From Agapetus fuscipes (lineage: Eukaryota > Arthropoda > Insecta > Trichoptera > Glossosomatidae), in contig OX637337.1 in the NCBI GenBank assembly GCA_951799405.1, forward strand, positions 12,708,347 to 12,772,346: a stretch of 64,000 bases of DNA, written 5' to 3'. Made by a program: the position numbers and the translations under genes. A model generated the notes under the pieces. It was not told where the DNA came from, made no database searches, and saw only the letters and a program-made list of their open reading frames with translations. Shown here piece after piece: positions 10,305 through 21,432 of the stretch. How positions within the stretch are numbered: the first letter of the stretch is position 1; each line of letters starts with the position of its first letter.

Positions 10305-12060
10305 TGAAACACGGAAATGAAATGTATTCAAATGGCTTTTACGTCTTTCCATAGCTTTGGAGTCCCATTTGAAATTGACCCTTATTCAAGATATTCAAAT
10401 AGTCTCCAAGTTCAAGTAGCCTGAAAACTGACAAGATGACCTTCAGAATAAAACAAAACTATGAAACACTCATACAACCGAAACCGTTATAGTGTAAGCA
10501 TTTAATGATTCAGGTTACAAAGGGCATTGACTTTATGGACTCAAACCCCTGGTAAACCGATAAATATGTTGTCTCAAATCCACCCTCGCTCTAAATCAGA
10601 CTGTTTTTTCAGCAATTTTACGACAGAAATCAGGAAGTGTTGTATCCCACGGAGTCGGGAATTTGGAGCAAAAAAATTGAAGGTTTAGGGAAACCGCAAG
10701 ACCCGTGTGACTTGGAACCGCAGACCCATCTGGGGCCAGAAAAAATGCCGCTTGAGGGATGAGAGGTGGAGCAAAAAATGTCAATATTTAAATTTTGGGA
10801 AATGTGAGGCATTCATTCGTGAAATTGGATTGTTTTTTATGATTGCTTTTTAAATACTTTCTGTTTGATGAGATGCCAAAATATTGGTATTGAAAATATG
10901 TCATTTTACGAAGAGGCTGCACAGATTTTGTATTAGTAAATAATCTTACATTAGGTGTTGTATTGTTTGGTTACTTGCTCCACAGTCACACTATAGACTC
11001 TAGAGAATCCGTATATCCGTGTAAATGTCTGAAATATAATAAAAATGATAAAATAAATTAGATTGATTGACCAAAAAATTATGTACAATTAGATAGTCAA
11101 CAGAGTGGAAACAAATCTTGGTAAATTGTCTGTTTAAAAGCTGGAATTCAAAGCAACATTGATGATTTTCAAAATGTGGTTGAAATATTGGTTTTTGTAT
11201 GAAGAATATAGTTTCCCACGGTATTAGGGTGTTAGGCTCGCAGAAGAAGGAAGAGGAAATGCTAACTTACTAGTGAAGTGACGCGATACAAGTGTTCCAC
11301 AAAGCGCAGGAGGTAAACGTGTACGTGTGGTGGATTTACACTCTTAAGGGTGCGCTCCACGCATATTCAAGATTTTTTTTTTAAAGTATGTTTTCATTTA
11401 TTTTTTTAGAGCATCATTAAGACATAAATTAATATTTCAAAAAATTACGTAAGATTAATCAACATTTAAACTATATATCATATTTTTTTCAAAAGTCAAA
11501 TAAATTATTTACGTATATAAATCAAAGCTTAATCTGGACTTGTTTTTGCTAGTTGCGGAAAGAGCTTTGCTAAAAAGCATATCCTCCAAAAACAAAAAAA
11601 AAATCTTAATTTTTTCTATGATAGAATAATTTTAAAAGAGTTTGTTGAAGGCATGATCAGATTACTTTTTTGAAATTTGATATTGTTTTCATTATTTTAC
11701 CTTTTGAATATTGCAAAATTTCTTTTTTTTTTGTATTTTTCGTACACGTTTTTTTCCGACATTCAATGTTTAAAAAAAAAAATGAAAAAAATCCCATGTA
11801 GATAAAGTCTTTTTTAAACCTATAACAACAAAACAAATAGTCAAAATATTTTTTTTCATTGATTTTTTCCTTATTTCGCAAACCTTTAAAATTCTGTTCA
11901 AAATGAATCAGTCTCCCTTTGTTCTTCAAGGGGCTTGGACGTGGGATCTGTGCCGCTTGCTTGTCCAACCTCTCTACCGCACGGTACTTCTCCCTCACAC
12001 ACGCAGAGCATATGGGTTAAAGACAACGTGTATTACAAAAACTATCTCCTCGTCTGCTGC
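10305..12060. other. Unassigned, strongly AT-rich DNA
   Basis: 10305-11350 is unique-looking DNA without a convincing frame. 11370-11900 is very AT-rich with homopolymer runs. Confidence 0.5.
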
Positions 12061-12062
12061 GA

Positions 12063-12301
12063 TACTGCAAGGATATGTTACATTGGGGATTCACATTATA
12101 TGCATTCTCACAAGCAGACACGTACAAGTTCGCGCTTAAACATGCCGCATGTGTACCTACAATATAAAAACCCGTATTTCAAATGAACATAAGCCCTGTA
12201 ACTCTTGTCGTCCTTCCCTGAAACAGGGGTGACATTGGCAAAGTGAACAATTTTTACAGCATGGGGGGTCAGCCGCATACCAACCTATAAGTTAAGGAAT
12301 A
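12063..12301 (-). repeat. R1 repeat
   Basis: From CTGCAAGGATATG to CAACCTATAAGTTAAGGAAT, minus orientation, all conserved blocks present. Confidence 0.9.
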
Positions 12302-12353
12302 TACACGACAAATTATATTTTTTAAATCAATTGTTAAAATTTGGCCAAACGCT

Positions 12354-12436
12354 ATATTTTTTGTGCTCCGCTGGCATTCGAACCCGCAACCTTTCATTCA
12401 GAGTCCCAAGTGTTATCATTGGACTACGGACCGGTT
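12354..12436 (-). repeat. S2 SINE head fragment
   Basis: tRNA-like head in minus orientation: GGTCCGTAGTCCAATG, with B box GGTTCGAATGCC. Confidence 0.75.
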
Positions 12437-12446
12437 TGTTTTAAAT

Positions 12447-12505
12447 AATATAAATTATATTCCTTTGCACTCCGTGGGGATTCGAACCCACGACCCTTCA
12501 TGTCA
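12447..12505 (-). repeat. Second S2 SINE head fragment
   Basis: GCACTCCGTGGGGATTCGAACCCACGACCC repeats the S2 B-box region a second time. Confidence 0.6.
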
Positions 12506-12789
12506 ATTTATTTATTTTTAGATTGCCGCCTTTGATTCTCATCTATAATAGACTTCAGGTAGAGTCTTTTGAATTACCAACAAAGAAATTAACAATACAT
12601 TAGTCCGACAAGTTAAGCTGATTCCTAGAAAACCCTGTCTACCTTAGGACTCATTTTGTTGACATAATGACTTGTGTTTATAGTTACTTGCAGATTGATT
12701 TTTTTGTTTTCTGGTTTTTATTTGGTTGGCACTGTGTGACTGTATAGTCACAGATTTCATTTTTAAAAAAAGAAAAATATATTTTTTTC

Positions 12790-13132
12790 CGGTCGATAGC
12801 TCAGTTGGTAGAGTGCTCGCATACTACCCCGTGAGCTCGGGTTCGAATCCCACCGAGGAGGGTGTCAGTAATGATTTCCTATTTCGGTGTTTATTTCAAA
12901 CCCCAAAATAAAAATACCGGCAAGGTTTACTCAGCCTTCACAAGAAATGAGTACCAGCCCCCTCGGGAGCTGAGAAACCCCTACTTCAACTGAAGTGGTT
13001 GGCGTAAGGCCGGCCCCCTTACCTGTAAAAATTAATAGGTTCAACTCGCCACATGCGACCCCTTCGGGGATAACTTGGCAAGAAGTCACACTATATATGT
13101 AGCTTAGTTGCGTTTTAATCTAATCTAATCTA
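12790..13132 (+). repeat. S1 SINE, full length
   Basis: tRNA-like head: A box TAGCTCAGTTGGTAGAG and B box GGTTCGAATCC. Body: GGTGTTTATTTCAAACCCC, GGTTTACTCAGCCTTCACA, GAGTACCAGCCCC. The 3' end is GTAGCTTAGTTGCG, followed by TAATC units. The Pol III boxes are intact. A reference copy for the family. Confidence 0.92.
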
Positions 13133-13226
13133 TATCAATAGGTACAAAATATTTTATTATGTATTTATCTACTTTTAATTAGTTACTCTATTCAAATGTC
13201 ACTATGAAATATGTAATATAATGTCG

Positions 13227-13420
13227 GTGTTATAGCCGCGGGGATCGAGTCAGGTTATTTGGAACCGGATAACGCTGGTTCGAATCCCGCGCCGATAACT
13301 TCGACCCTGGTTCAACAGATGCCGTTGCATGCACACAAGCTTCTGTTTTCGCATGAAGACAACTGGCCAGGTAAAATAGGTTGGTGGATTGCATTCCTTT
13401 CCACAAATCTATTTAAAAAA
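13227..13420 (+). repeat. S3 SINE, best copy
   Basis: Contains a B-box-like GGTTCGAATCCCGC and ends with CTGGCCAGGTAAAATAGG...TTGCATTCCTTT and an A run. The A-box half of the head is eroded. Confidence 0.65.
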
Positions 13421-13524
13421 ATACTATAGTAGCCATTTATAAAAGTTCAATATATCTCAAATTCATAAACCTACCTGCTTACATTTTCGGGATAAAAATA
13501 AGTACAAAGTGGAAATTATGGGAA

Positions 13525-13590
13525 GAAGCAATAGATATAAATGAACTGAGATCAGTATGTAAGGATAGAAAAAAGGAGAGGAGACTTTTC
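13525..13590 (+). pseudogene. LINE-G scrap
   Basis: Translates to EAIDINELRSVCKDRKKERR, the family's MDMNELKEVCKDRKKWRQ segment. Confidence 0.65.
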
Positions 13591-13628
13591 TAGAGGCTTT
13601 TTTTTTAAGAAACCCTGTCCTATAGTCC

Positions 13629-13948
13629 GGTCGATAGCTCAGGTGGTAGAGTGCTTGCATTCCATGCCGAAAGCTCGGGTTCGAATCCCACCGAGGGTGT
13701 CAGAAATGATTTCCCGTTTTGGTGTTTATTTCAAACCCCAAAATAAAATACCGGCAAGGTTTACTCAGCCTTCACAAAAAATGAGTACCAGCACTCTCGG
13801 GAGTTGGGAAACCCCACTTCAACTAAAATTTGTTAGTGTAAGGCCGGTCCCCTTACTTGTATAAATAAATAGGTCCCGAATGGCCACATGTGACCCCTTC
13901 GGGGATAACACAGGCAAGAAGTTACACTATATGTGTAGCTTAGTTGCG
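13629..13948 (+). repeat. S1 SINE, full length
   Basis: Head with TAGCTCAGGTGGTAGAG and GGTTCGAATCC. 3' end GTAGCTTAGTTGCG then a T run. Highly similar to 12790-13132. Confidence 0.92.
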
Positions 13949-14930
13949 TTTTTTTTTGCGTGATGGGAGATCCACAAAAGTCGTATGTAAAAAAAAATCT
14001 TCAAACGGCAATAGCAAGTCGAGCATATTTTGTGGGGCTAAATCCATACGGTCTGAGGCGAAAGGGGATGGGGGGAAACGGGTCGCAACTTTGACAGCTT
14101 TCGGCGCGGTGCAACATGAGAGCGCCCCCTTAACTAATAAATCTTTATGCTCTCCTGGTACCAAAATAATATTAGACTATACTGAAAGAAGACCGACTTT
14201 ATTCTCCTTGTAGAAAAACATAAAAAAAAATGTCCTGAATGAAATCGATGAAAATTAATATTGAACCATTTGTACAACGATGTAAGTGACAGACACTGGA
14301 TTCGAATATCGATTAGTGTCGTTTCTTTTGTTTTTTTTACCCTTCTCAACTTATCTCTGCGGTCAAAACTGTCATGCGGTTTTATGCATTGAGTATAATT
14401 CATAACTGTCACCCAGTCCTGTCAAACGCATACCTAAAATAATGGTGTATTACCTAGTTATGCAATGTAAGGAGTTCTGTAAAATTCTTGATTTTACATA
14501 AATGATTTTTTTAATAAAATATTTTTGATTTTTATACCTTCAATGGCTTTCATAACAATCATACGATTAAAAATACTTTAAAAAAAATGTTTAAGGTGGC
14601 CAACATTGCAAAATAATATTCTAACTTCACTGTTTAGAAAGCCACACTGAGAGCGTTTTTGTTCAAATACGATTTGCGTTAATATAAGTTGAAACGGATA
14701 TAGCAACTTTTTGCCTATAAACAATTTCCAGTCAACTATATCATACGTCAATGATGCCTTTATTGGAATCTGATGGTGCCAGATTATCTATTATTTTACC
14801 GGTTCTAAAAGACAAACAGACATTGAGAAATGATCAAATTAAAACAAACAAATTCTGTTTTATTAATAAGAGGATATTTCTGGCAAAAGATGTCGGCAGT
14901 CATGATTTTTTCGTCATTGTCCTGAAGCAG
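13949..14930. other. Unassigned DNA upstream of a candidate exon
   Basis: 13950-14165 has a moderately GC-rich patch without a recognisable product. The rest is AT-rich. Confidence 0.4.
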
Positions 14931-15038
14931 GAGGACATAATTAGCAGAGGGTGGTTCCGGCGTCTGGCCGCCGCTAATCCCAAGGCTGACTTCCTCCGCC
15001 ACAACGCGCGTCTGCTCTCTGCGATGCTGCGACCCTAA
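14931..15038 (+). CDS. Candidate terminal coding exon of an unknown host gene
   Basis: A GC-rich 108-bp stretch in AT-rich surroundings. A pyrimidine-rich tract ending in AAGCAG (14906-14930) would serve as a splice acceptor. From there the frame reads EDIISRGWFRRLAAANPKAD and then FLRHNARLLSAMLRP and a TAA. Third codon positions are mostly G or C, and amino-acid use is protein-like, with none of the low complexity of nearby shadows. I do not recognise the protein. It could be the end of a host gene whose other exons lie outside the window or are too short to see. It could equally be an exon captured by a transposon, or a chance GC-rich frame; the opposite strand is also open for part of the stretch. 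Confidence 0.35.
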   Translation, partial: EDIISRGWFRRLAAANPKADFLRHNARLLSAMLRP

Positions 15039-15205
15039 TACCTCGCTCCGCTGCACTCTATTGGCACTTGTTGATCGAACATTGCACGGATAGAATACAC
15101 CTCTTGGTCTTTATGGTATCCGGATACACAGCAAATATGATATTATGTAAAATTGAGAATCGTATGGACTATGAACCACCCATGTAAGTTGCTATAATCT
15201 ATGTA
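15039..15205. other. Possible 3' untranslated region of the candidate exon
   Basis: Short stretch between the TAA and the R1 repeat. The nearest AATAAA-like signal is near 15281, inside R1. Confidence 0.2.
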
Positions 15206-15420
15206 AGCCCCCACATGTATTCCCACAACTAAAAACAATCAGTTTGAGCTAACACATGCCGCATGTGAACATATACACAAAATAAAAGCACAAATCTCTA
15301 ATAAAAAATAGCCCTTCAACTCTTGACGGCCTTTTCTAAAACAGGGATGACATTGGAAAAGTTAACCATGTTTTTAGAGTATGGGTGATCAATCTTATAT
15401 CCACCCATAAGTCAAGAAAC
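15205..15420 (-). repeat. R1 repeat, diverged
   Basis: TATTCCCACAACTAAAAACA...CACATGCCGCATGTG...CAACTCTTGACGGCC...AAACAGGGATGACATTGG...CATAAGTCAAGAAAC. Confidence 0.8.
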
Positions 15421-16404
15421 ATCGTACATGAAAAAGCTCTTTTCTTGAAGAAGAATAAATAAGTTGAAAAAAGTCCAACCTAAAAGTTGTTGCAGGAAGT
15501 AGGAGAAAGAAGAGAGCTTATAAGTCACATTTTGAAGAGGAAAACCAAAGTAATAGGACACTCGAATCTCGATTAGACAAAGCACTTTTCTTAGAAACAT
15601 CTTTTAAGGATAGATCTTCTGGAAATTTTAAATTAGATGAATTAGAGATTAATAGCGACTTGTTATAATTTTTGTGAATCAAATTATCTAACATCAGATA
15701 TATCATCACAAAAACAAATCTTTAATTATCCAAAAAACAAGTTTTTGCAGTTACGATAGTTCACGTGGGAAGGGTCGATATTTTCTTATTGAAAAAGCTT
15801 ATTTTCCCCAAATTTTAATTACGTATTTTGAGGCTGATCGATACTCAGTACTTTAAAATCAAATCTTTCTACTCCCCTTGAGGTTTGACTTTGGGGGGAT
15901 GTTTTCAGAGCTTTGGGGGGGGGGGGGGGGGAGGCATTTGGGGGGAGGTAATAAAGCTGTAATCGGCTGGTTGTTGGCAAACTCCCCCCTCCCCCCGAGT
16001 TGCGCCAAAAACCAAGCAATTAGCATATTAATAATTTACACCCCCTATTCATAAACCAAGGGGGATTAAACCAGGACTAAGTAATCCGTGGAATTAAAAA
16101 AAATGCAATTAAAAAAAGAAAGTTTCAATATGGAGTAGGAAGAGGAGACGGTTATGGAGGGATCACGCAGACCGCAAGAGATGAAAATAGGAGATCTCAA
16201 ATCGTGCGCGAAATACCAAGACACCCAGCAGAAAACGGCCAGCGTCTACCAGGCTGACCCCAAAAAGATAGAAGAACAGCTGATCTTCTGTGCCACAAAA
16301 AGGAGTTCCCATAAAAAAGAAGAGTTTCAATAAAATAAATGAATACTTGGATGAATACTGTGTCGGTATTAAAAAGAAGATTGAAAGAAGTTTACATCCA
16401 GCCC
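15421..16404. other. Unassigned DNA with a long G run
   Basis: 15914-15932 is an almost pure G run, followed by further G blocks (quadruplex-capable) and a C-rich stretch near 15983-16000. 16130-16320 faintly resembles LINE C-terminal coding sequence, but I cannot place it. Confidence 0.35.
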
Positions 16405-16503
16405 CAGCAGTCTACCTACCGACATATCTACCCATCAAGTGGGTGTAAGCGATAAGCGATATCACATGGCCGCACGTGACAGCTTATCGGGCTGTCAAAT
16501 GTT
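16405..16503. mobile_element. One arm of foldback F3, cut by an S1 insertion
   Basis: CCCCAGCAGTCTACC...GCGATAAGCGATATCACATGGCCGC...GGGCTGTCAAATGTTC matches the left arm at 47133-47235. The other arm is missing; S1 follows directly. Confidence 0.65.
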
Positions 16504-16504
16504 C

Positions 16505-16738
16505 CCGTCGATAGCTCAGCTGGTAGAATGCTTGCGCTCCATGCCAGAGGGCTGGAGTGTTATCTTCACCAATGGGTCAGAAATAATTTGCCGTTTCGGT
16601 GTTTATTTCAAACTCAGAATAAAATACCTGCGAGGATTACTCAGTCTCTGGAGAGCTGGGAACCACAACCTCAAGTGAAGTGGTTGGTGTAAAGCCGGCC
16701 CCCTTATTTGTGAAAATAAGTAGATTCCACGTGCAAAC
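16505..16738 (+). repeat. S1 SINE, eroded
   Basis: Head GTCGATAGCTCAGCTGGTAG. The B-box region is deleted down to GAGTGTTATCTTC. Body TTTCGGTGTTTATTTCAAAC. Confidence 0.82.
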
Positions 16739-16811
16739 TTTAGGAAGACAACGCGGTGTGAGAATGCACTATTGTTAGTTGCATGAACCTGAGTTATGTA
16801 ATAATATGGAT

Positions 16812-16943
16812 CTTCCGGATCTTGATAGTGGTCCATTGCTTACGTTTCGTTACTGTAATCTGTGAGTAACTTCTTCAAAGCTTTATTACTCCCTGCGTTA
16901 CTAAGACAAAGCAATGGACCACGGTCATGACAATATCGGAAAA
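16812..16943. mobile_element. Small foldback element
   Basis: GTGGTCCATTGCTT (16828-16842) and AAGCAATGGACCAC (16909-16922) form the inner arms. Weaker outer pairing extends to TTCCGGAT / ATATCGGAA. Confidence 0.6.
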
Positions 16944-17083
16944 ACAATATCAAGCATCTAAAGCCAGTGGTAAAATCTTAAAAACATTTCGTTTTTTTAC
17001 AAGATGTAACAAGGTTTAACGCGTCTCTGTGAATACGGTTGTTAGACTATAGGTGGTACAGTATGCAGATTATCCTGGGAAAG

Positions 17084-17153
17084 GTAAGAAGAAGTAAGAA
17101 GAAGTAAGAAGGAGTAAGAAGGAGTAAGAAGGAGTAAGAAGGAGTAAGAAGGA
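17084..17153 (+). repeat. 10-bp minisatellite, seven units
   Basis: GTAAGAAGAA twice, then GTAAGAAGGA five times. Confidence 0.9.
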
Positions 17154-17317
17154 GGTGTTTTCCTACTTTACGGCCTGTTGCCTGGAGATAAAGGAAACAA
17201 AGAACTGCGCTCTTAATGATGCCTTTATTAAACCTTGTCTAGGAACACCTTCACACAGGAATACTGCACAGAACACTACGTTTATTTCTGCTATTTACAT
17301 CTATCTATCTATATCTA
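17154..17317. other. Helitron target flank with ATCT microsatellite
   Basis: Ends in (CTAT)n (17300-17317), the A/T-rich site into which the Helitron inserted. Confidence 0.5.
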
Positions 17318-18107
17318 TCTATACTTTATAAAATTCAACGGCCTCCCCATACAAAATAAATGTGCGTTAATGGATGACAAACTGAAGAACTCCTGAACAG
17401 ATGCACGTCATATTCACAACAAATATTGTTCAGGACTTGGGATGTGCTTCCTCATCATTAGTAGATTTTAAATTGTTGTTTTTTAAATAAATAAACATGA
17501 TCAATCACAACACCTTTTTATGTGAAACCTATGCGTGAAACAAAACTCATATTGACATTCGAATTTCAAATAAATTGCCAGCACTTCAACATAGGCTTCA
17601 AAGTTGCCATACAGGTCGATTCATTTTCGGTTGAATTCCGTTGAGTACCTACCTATATTCTTTATTTATTTCAAAATTTGTCATTTCACGCTAACATATA
17701 ATTGTGGCGCTTGATGTTTTTAATATTAGAATATATAATCTAAGTTGCACAGATACAAAAACTTTTATAATTCATATTCAATGCATGCCCCCCTGGAGAC
17801 ACGAGTGGGTACGCGCTTATAAATGCTGCATGTGAACTTACAAATTAAAATTAAGGCCTATAATGAACATAAGCCCTGCAACTTTGGCCAACCTTTTCAA
17901 AAACAGGGAGAACATTTGTCAAGTGAACCATTTTTTGCGATATGGGTATTCAAGCTCATACTTACCTATCCGTCAAGGATTTGAGTTTGAAAAATCCTTC
18001 AACAACGTTAAGTTTAATTTATAATCTAAAGTTGCAAAAAAAGTTATTTGATGATTCAAATTGAATGCACGCCCACAAACTGGCAAATGTCATTTCACGC
18101 TAACATA

Positions 18108-18356
18108 TCGCACGCTTAATAATAAAGAGAAATAACTCGAAAATTGGGAAAATCGAGATTTTGTAATAAAACGCAAGAACAATGCGAGAAGAATAGGTAG
18201 AATGCGACAGCCGTTCAATTTGGACGAATATGACAGAGATAAAACATCTGCGGCCTTTTTCATCCCATACAAGTTGTACTGGTTGTCTGAACTTCAAACG
18301 TGATTTCCGAACATTCTTGTTTTTTGACTTATTGCTCTTTATTATTAAACGTGCGA
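18108..18356. mobile_element. MITE inserted in the Helitron array
   Basis: About 249 bp with imperfect inverted ends of about 27 bp, starting TCGCACGCTTAATAATAAAG on the left; the right end is the near-complement. The empty site AACATATAGTT is preserved in sister units (e.g. near 18770), so the insertion duplicated TA (Tc1/mariner-like), or ATAT if the ends are read one base shorter. It is absent from Helitron copy 2. Confidence 0.8.
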
Positions 18357-19059
18357 TATAGTTGTGGCGCTTGATTTTTTTTAAATATTTGAATATATAA
18401 TCTAACTTGCACAGATACAATAACTTTTATAATTCATATTCAATGCATGCCCCCCTGGAGACACGAGTGGGTTCGCCCTTATAAATGCTGCATGTGAACT
18501 TACAAATTAAAATTAAGGCCTCTAATGAACATAAGCCCTGCAACTTTTGCCAACCTTTTCAAAAACAGGGGAAACATTTGTCAAGTGAACCATTAATTGC
18601 GATATGGGTATTCAGGCTCATACTTACCTAAAAGTCAAGGATTTGAGTTTGAAAAATCCTTCAACAACGTTAAATTTAATTTATAATCTAAAGTTGCAAA
18701 AAAAGTTATTTGATGATTCAAATTGAATGCACGCCCACAAACTGGCAAATGTCATTTCACGCTAACATATAGTTGTGGCGCTTGATTTTTTTTAAATATT
18801 AGAATATATAATCTAAGTTGCACAGATACAATAACTTTTATAATTCATATTCAATGCATGCCCCCCTGGAGACATGAGTGGGTTCGCGCTTATAAATGCT
18901 GCATGTTAACTTACAAATTCAAATTAAGGCCTGTAATGAACATGAGTCCTGCAACTTTTGCCACCCTTTTCAAAAACAGGGGAAACATTTTTCAAATTAA
19001 CCATTTTTTGCGATATGGGTATTCAGGCTCATACTAACCTATAATTTAAGGAATTTCTA

Positions 19060-19318
19060 ATCAAATCTAAGCTGCAAAGATATATATATCATTTAAGATT
19101 TATATTCAATGCATTCCCACAAGCAGACATGTATAATTTCGCGCTGGCACATGCCGCATGTGGACCTACATTATAAAAACCCAATCTCAAATGAACATAA
19201 GCCCTGCAACTCTTGCCATCCTTCCCTGAAACAGGGGTGAAATTGGCAAAGTGAACCATTTTTCACAGTATGGGTGGTCAGCCGCATACCAACCTATAAG
19301 TCAAGGATTTGAGTTTGA
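19060..19318 (-). repeat. Ordinary R1 repeat within Helitron copy 1
   Basis: This segment matches dispersed R1 copies (CCACAAGCAGACATG, CCTGCAACTCTTGCC, GTGGTCAGCCGCATACC) better than its neighbouring array units. It is therefore a separate insertion or a recombined unit. Confidence 0.75.
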
Positions 19319-20888
19319 AAAATCCTTAAACAACGTTAATCTTAATTTATAATCTAAAGTTGCAAAAAAACTTATTTGATGATTCAAATTAAATGCACAC
19401 CCATGAGCTGGCAAATGTCATTTCACGTTAACATATAATTGTGGCACTTGATGTTTTTAATATTAGAATATAAATCTAAGTTGCATAGATACATTTTATA
19501 ATTCATATTCAATGCATGCTTCCATGGAGACACGAGTGAGTTCCCGCTTAGAAATGCTGCATGTGAACTTACAAATTAAAATTAAGGCCTCTAATGCACA
19601 TAAGCTCTGCTACTTTTGCCGACCTTTTCAGAAACAGGGGGAACATTAGTTAAGTGAACCCATTTATGCGATATGGGTGGTAAGCCTCATACTAACCCTG
19701 AAGTCAAGGAATTTGAGTTTGAAAAATCCTTAAACAATGGTAATCTTAATTTATAATCTAAAGTTGCAAAAAAGAGTTTTGATGATTAAAATACGATGCA
19801 CACCCACAAGCTGGCAAATGTCTTTTCACGCTAACATATAATTGTGGCACTTGATGTTTTTAATATTAGAATATAAACCTCAGTTGCATAGATACATTTT
19901 ATAATTCATATTCAATGCAAATCAATTCAAATATAATGCACAGCCACAGGCTGTCAAATGTCATTTCACGCTAACATTTAATTGTGGCACTTGATGTTTT
20001 TAATTTTAGAATATAAATCTAAGTTGCATACATTTTATAATTCATATTCAATGCATGCCCCCAAGCAGACATGAGTGAGTTTGCGCTTACAAATGCTGCA
20101 TGTGTAATTACAAATTAAAATTAAGGCCTCTAATGCACATAAGCTCTGCTACTTTTGCCGACCTTTTCAGAAACAGGGGGAACATTAGTTAAGTGAACCC
20201 ATTTATGCGATATGGGTGGTAAGCCTCATACTAACCCTTAGGTCAAGGAATTTGGGTTTGAAAAATCCTTAAACAACGGTTATCTTAATTTATAATCTAA
20301 AGTTGCAAAAAATAGTTTTGATGATTAAAATACGATGCACACCCACAAGCTGGCAAATGTCTTTTCACGCTAACATATAATTGTGGCACTTGATGTTTTT
20401 AATATTAGAATATAAACCTCAGTTGCATAGATACATTTTATAATTCATATTCAATGCAAATCAATTCAAATATAATGCACAGCCACAGGCTGTCAAATGT
20501 CATTTCACGCTAACATTTAATTGTGGCACTTGATGTTTTTAATTTTAGAATATAAATCTAAGTTGCATACAAACATTTTATAATTCATATTCAATGCATG
20601 CCGCTTACAAACGCTGCATGTGTAATTACAAATAAAAATTTCAGTCTCTCTTGACCATAAGCCCTGCAATTTTGCCGACCTTTTCAGGAACAGAGAAACA
20701 TTCGTTCAGTGAACATTTTTTTAGGTATGGGAGGTCAGCCTCATACCTCATGCTTCATACAAGATACTCAGAACATGAAAGAACTAAATAACCCTTTTAC
20801 CGCAATTTTTTTTCAAATTACTTCTTAAAGCATTTAATTACTATGAAGGAGGTGTGAGGAAAAATTATTGCGAAGCCAGACTTACACT

Positions 20889-20937
20889 GCCCGAAGGGCC
20901 TAGCAGACAACCGTGCGCAGCACGGTCAGTCTGCTAG
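20889..20937 (+). promoter_or_regulatory. Helitron 3' terminal hairpins, copy 1
   Basis: Three nested or adjacent dyads: GCCC-GAA-GGGC (20889-20899), CTAGCAGAC paired with GTCTGCTAG (20900-20908 and 20929-20937), and the inner CCGTGC/GCACGG stem. The terminal CTAG is itself part of the outer stem. Such hairpins mark the 3' rolling-circle stop in Helitrons. Confidence 0.8.
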
Positions 20938-20984
20938 TATATCTATAAAATATAAGTTCCAAAAAAAGAAGTTGTGCAAAAATA

Positions 20985-21255
20985 TGCTATTCTTAACAAT
21001 ATACATGCTTAACCTCATACCAAACAGACCCATTATGATATATGGGGTAGAAGCTAGAGCGGACACAAGAGGAATTGAAAGGAATGCTCAGAACATCCGA
21101 AATGAAAGTTATTAGAATGATCACAGGCAGAACATTGCGAGATCGTTTCTGTGATGGCAACATACGAACACCTCGATGGAGCAGATCCATGAGGCTGTTT
21201 TGAAGAGATCATGTTTCCAGAATGAGTCATGAAAGACTCGCGCACATCGTAGCTA
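20985..21255 (+). pseudogene. LINE-D-type reverse transcriptase fragment
   Basis: Reads RPIMIYGVEARADT, then after a frameshift MKVIRMITGRTLRDRF, then RDHVSRMSHERLAHIV. These are the typical downstream blocks of a non-LTR polyprotein. The RDHVSRMSHDRL block recurs at 44880-44945. Confidence 0.65.
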
Positions 21256-21280
21256 ATGAGATGCCAGTATGTCTTACTTT

Positions 21281-21432
21281 TATTCTTTGACTTGTAGGTT
21301 GTTATGAGTCTGACCAACGATACTGTAATAAATATCGGTTCACTTTTGCCAATGCCACCCCTCTTTCAGGAAAAGTTGACTAGATACGCAAGGTGTGTAT
21401 TGTTAATTTGAGATTTGGGTTTTATTTTGTTA
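21281..21432 (+). repeat. R1 fragment, 5' part
   Basis: TTCTTTGACTTGTAGGTTGTTATGAG...GATTTGGGTTTTATTTTG. The 3' half is missing. Confidence 0.75.

Larger units (their letters stand above)
17690..20765 (-). repeat. Internal tandem array of Helitron copy 1 (R1-like units)
   Basis: Units marked by the recurring ATGCATGC block at 17781, 18443, 18855, 19512, 20051 and 20595. Basic spacing is about 403-412 bp, growing to about 540 bp in the last two units because of an added linker. One spacing (662) is enlarged by an inserted MITE. Each unit is a diverged R1 repeat in minus orientation plus a linker that itself resembles a truncated R1 3' end. Confidence 0.85.
17318..20937 (+). mobile_element. 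Non-autonomous Helitron, copy 1, with internal tandem array
   Basis: 3620 bp. It begins with TCTATACTTTATAAAAT, preceded by A (17317), and ends with CTGCTAG, followed by T (20938). These are the A|TC...CTRR|T rules of Helitrons, with no target duplication. A GC-rich hairpin CCGTGC-GCA-GCACGG (20911-20925) sits 12 bases before the end. No Rep/helicase frame is present. The 5' and 3' parts match copy 2 (52631-56289), which lies in the opposite orientation. The middle is a tandem array related to repeat R1. The 5' edge lies in an ATCT-rich target, so the exact start could shift by a few bases. Confidence 0.88.

Noticed and set aside
11657..11998. 113-codon - frame
   Set aside because: Lys/Phe/Tyr-rich reading of very AT-rich, homopolymer-laden DNA with no domain signal.
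12790..13660. Apparent tRNA genes with intact A and B boxes
   Set aside because: They are heads of S1 SINEs, followed by the same body in every copy and lacking a proper acceptor stem.
17690..20765. CRISPR-like or satellite-only interpretation of the regular repeats
   Set aside because: Units are ~400 bp without unique spacers and sit inside Helitron ends in a eukaryotic context.
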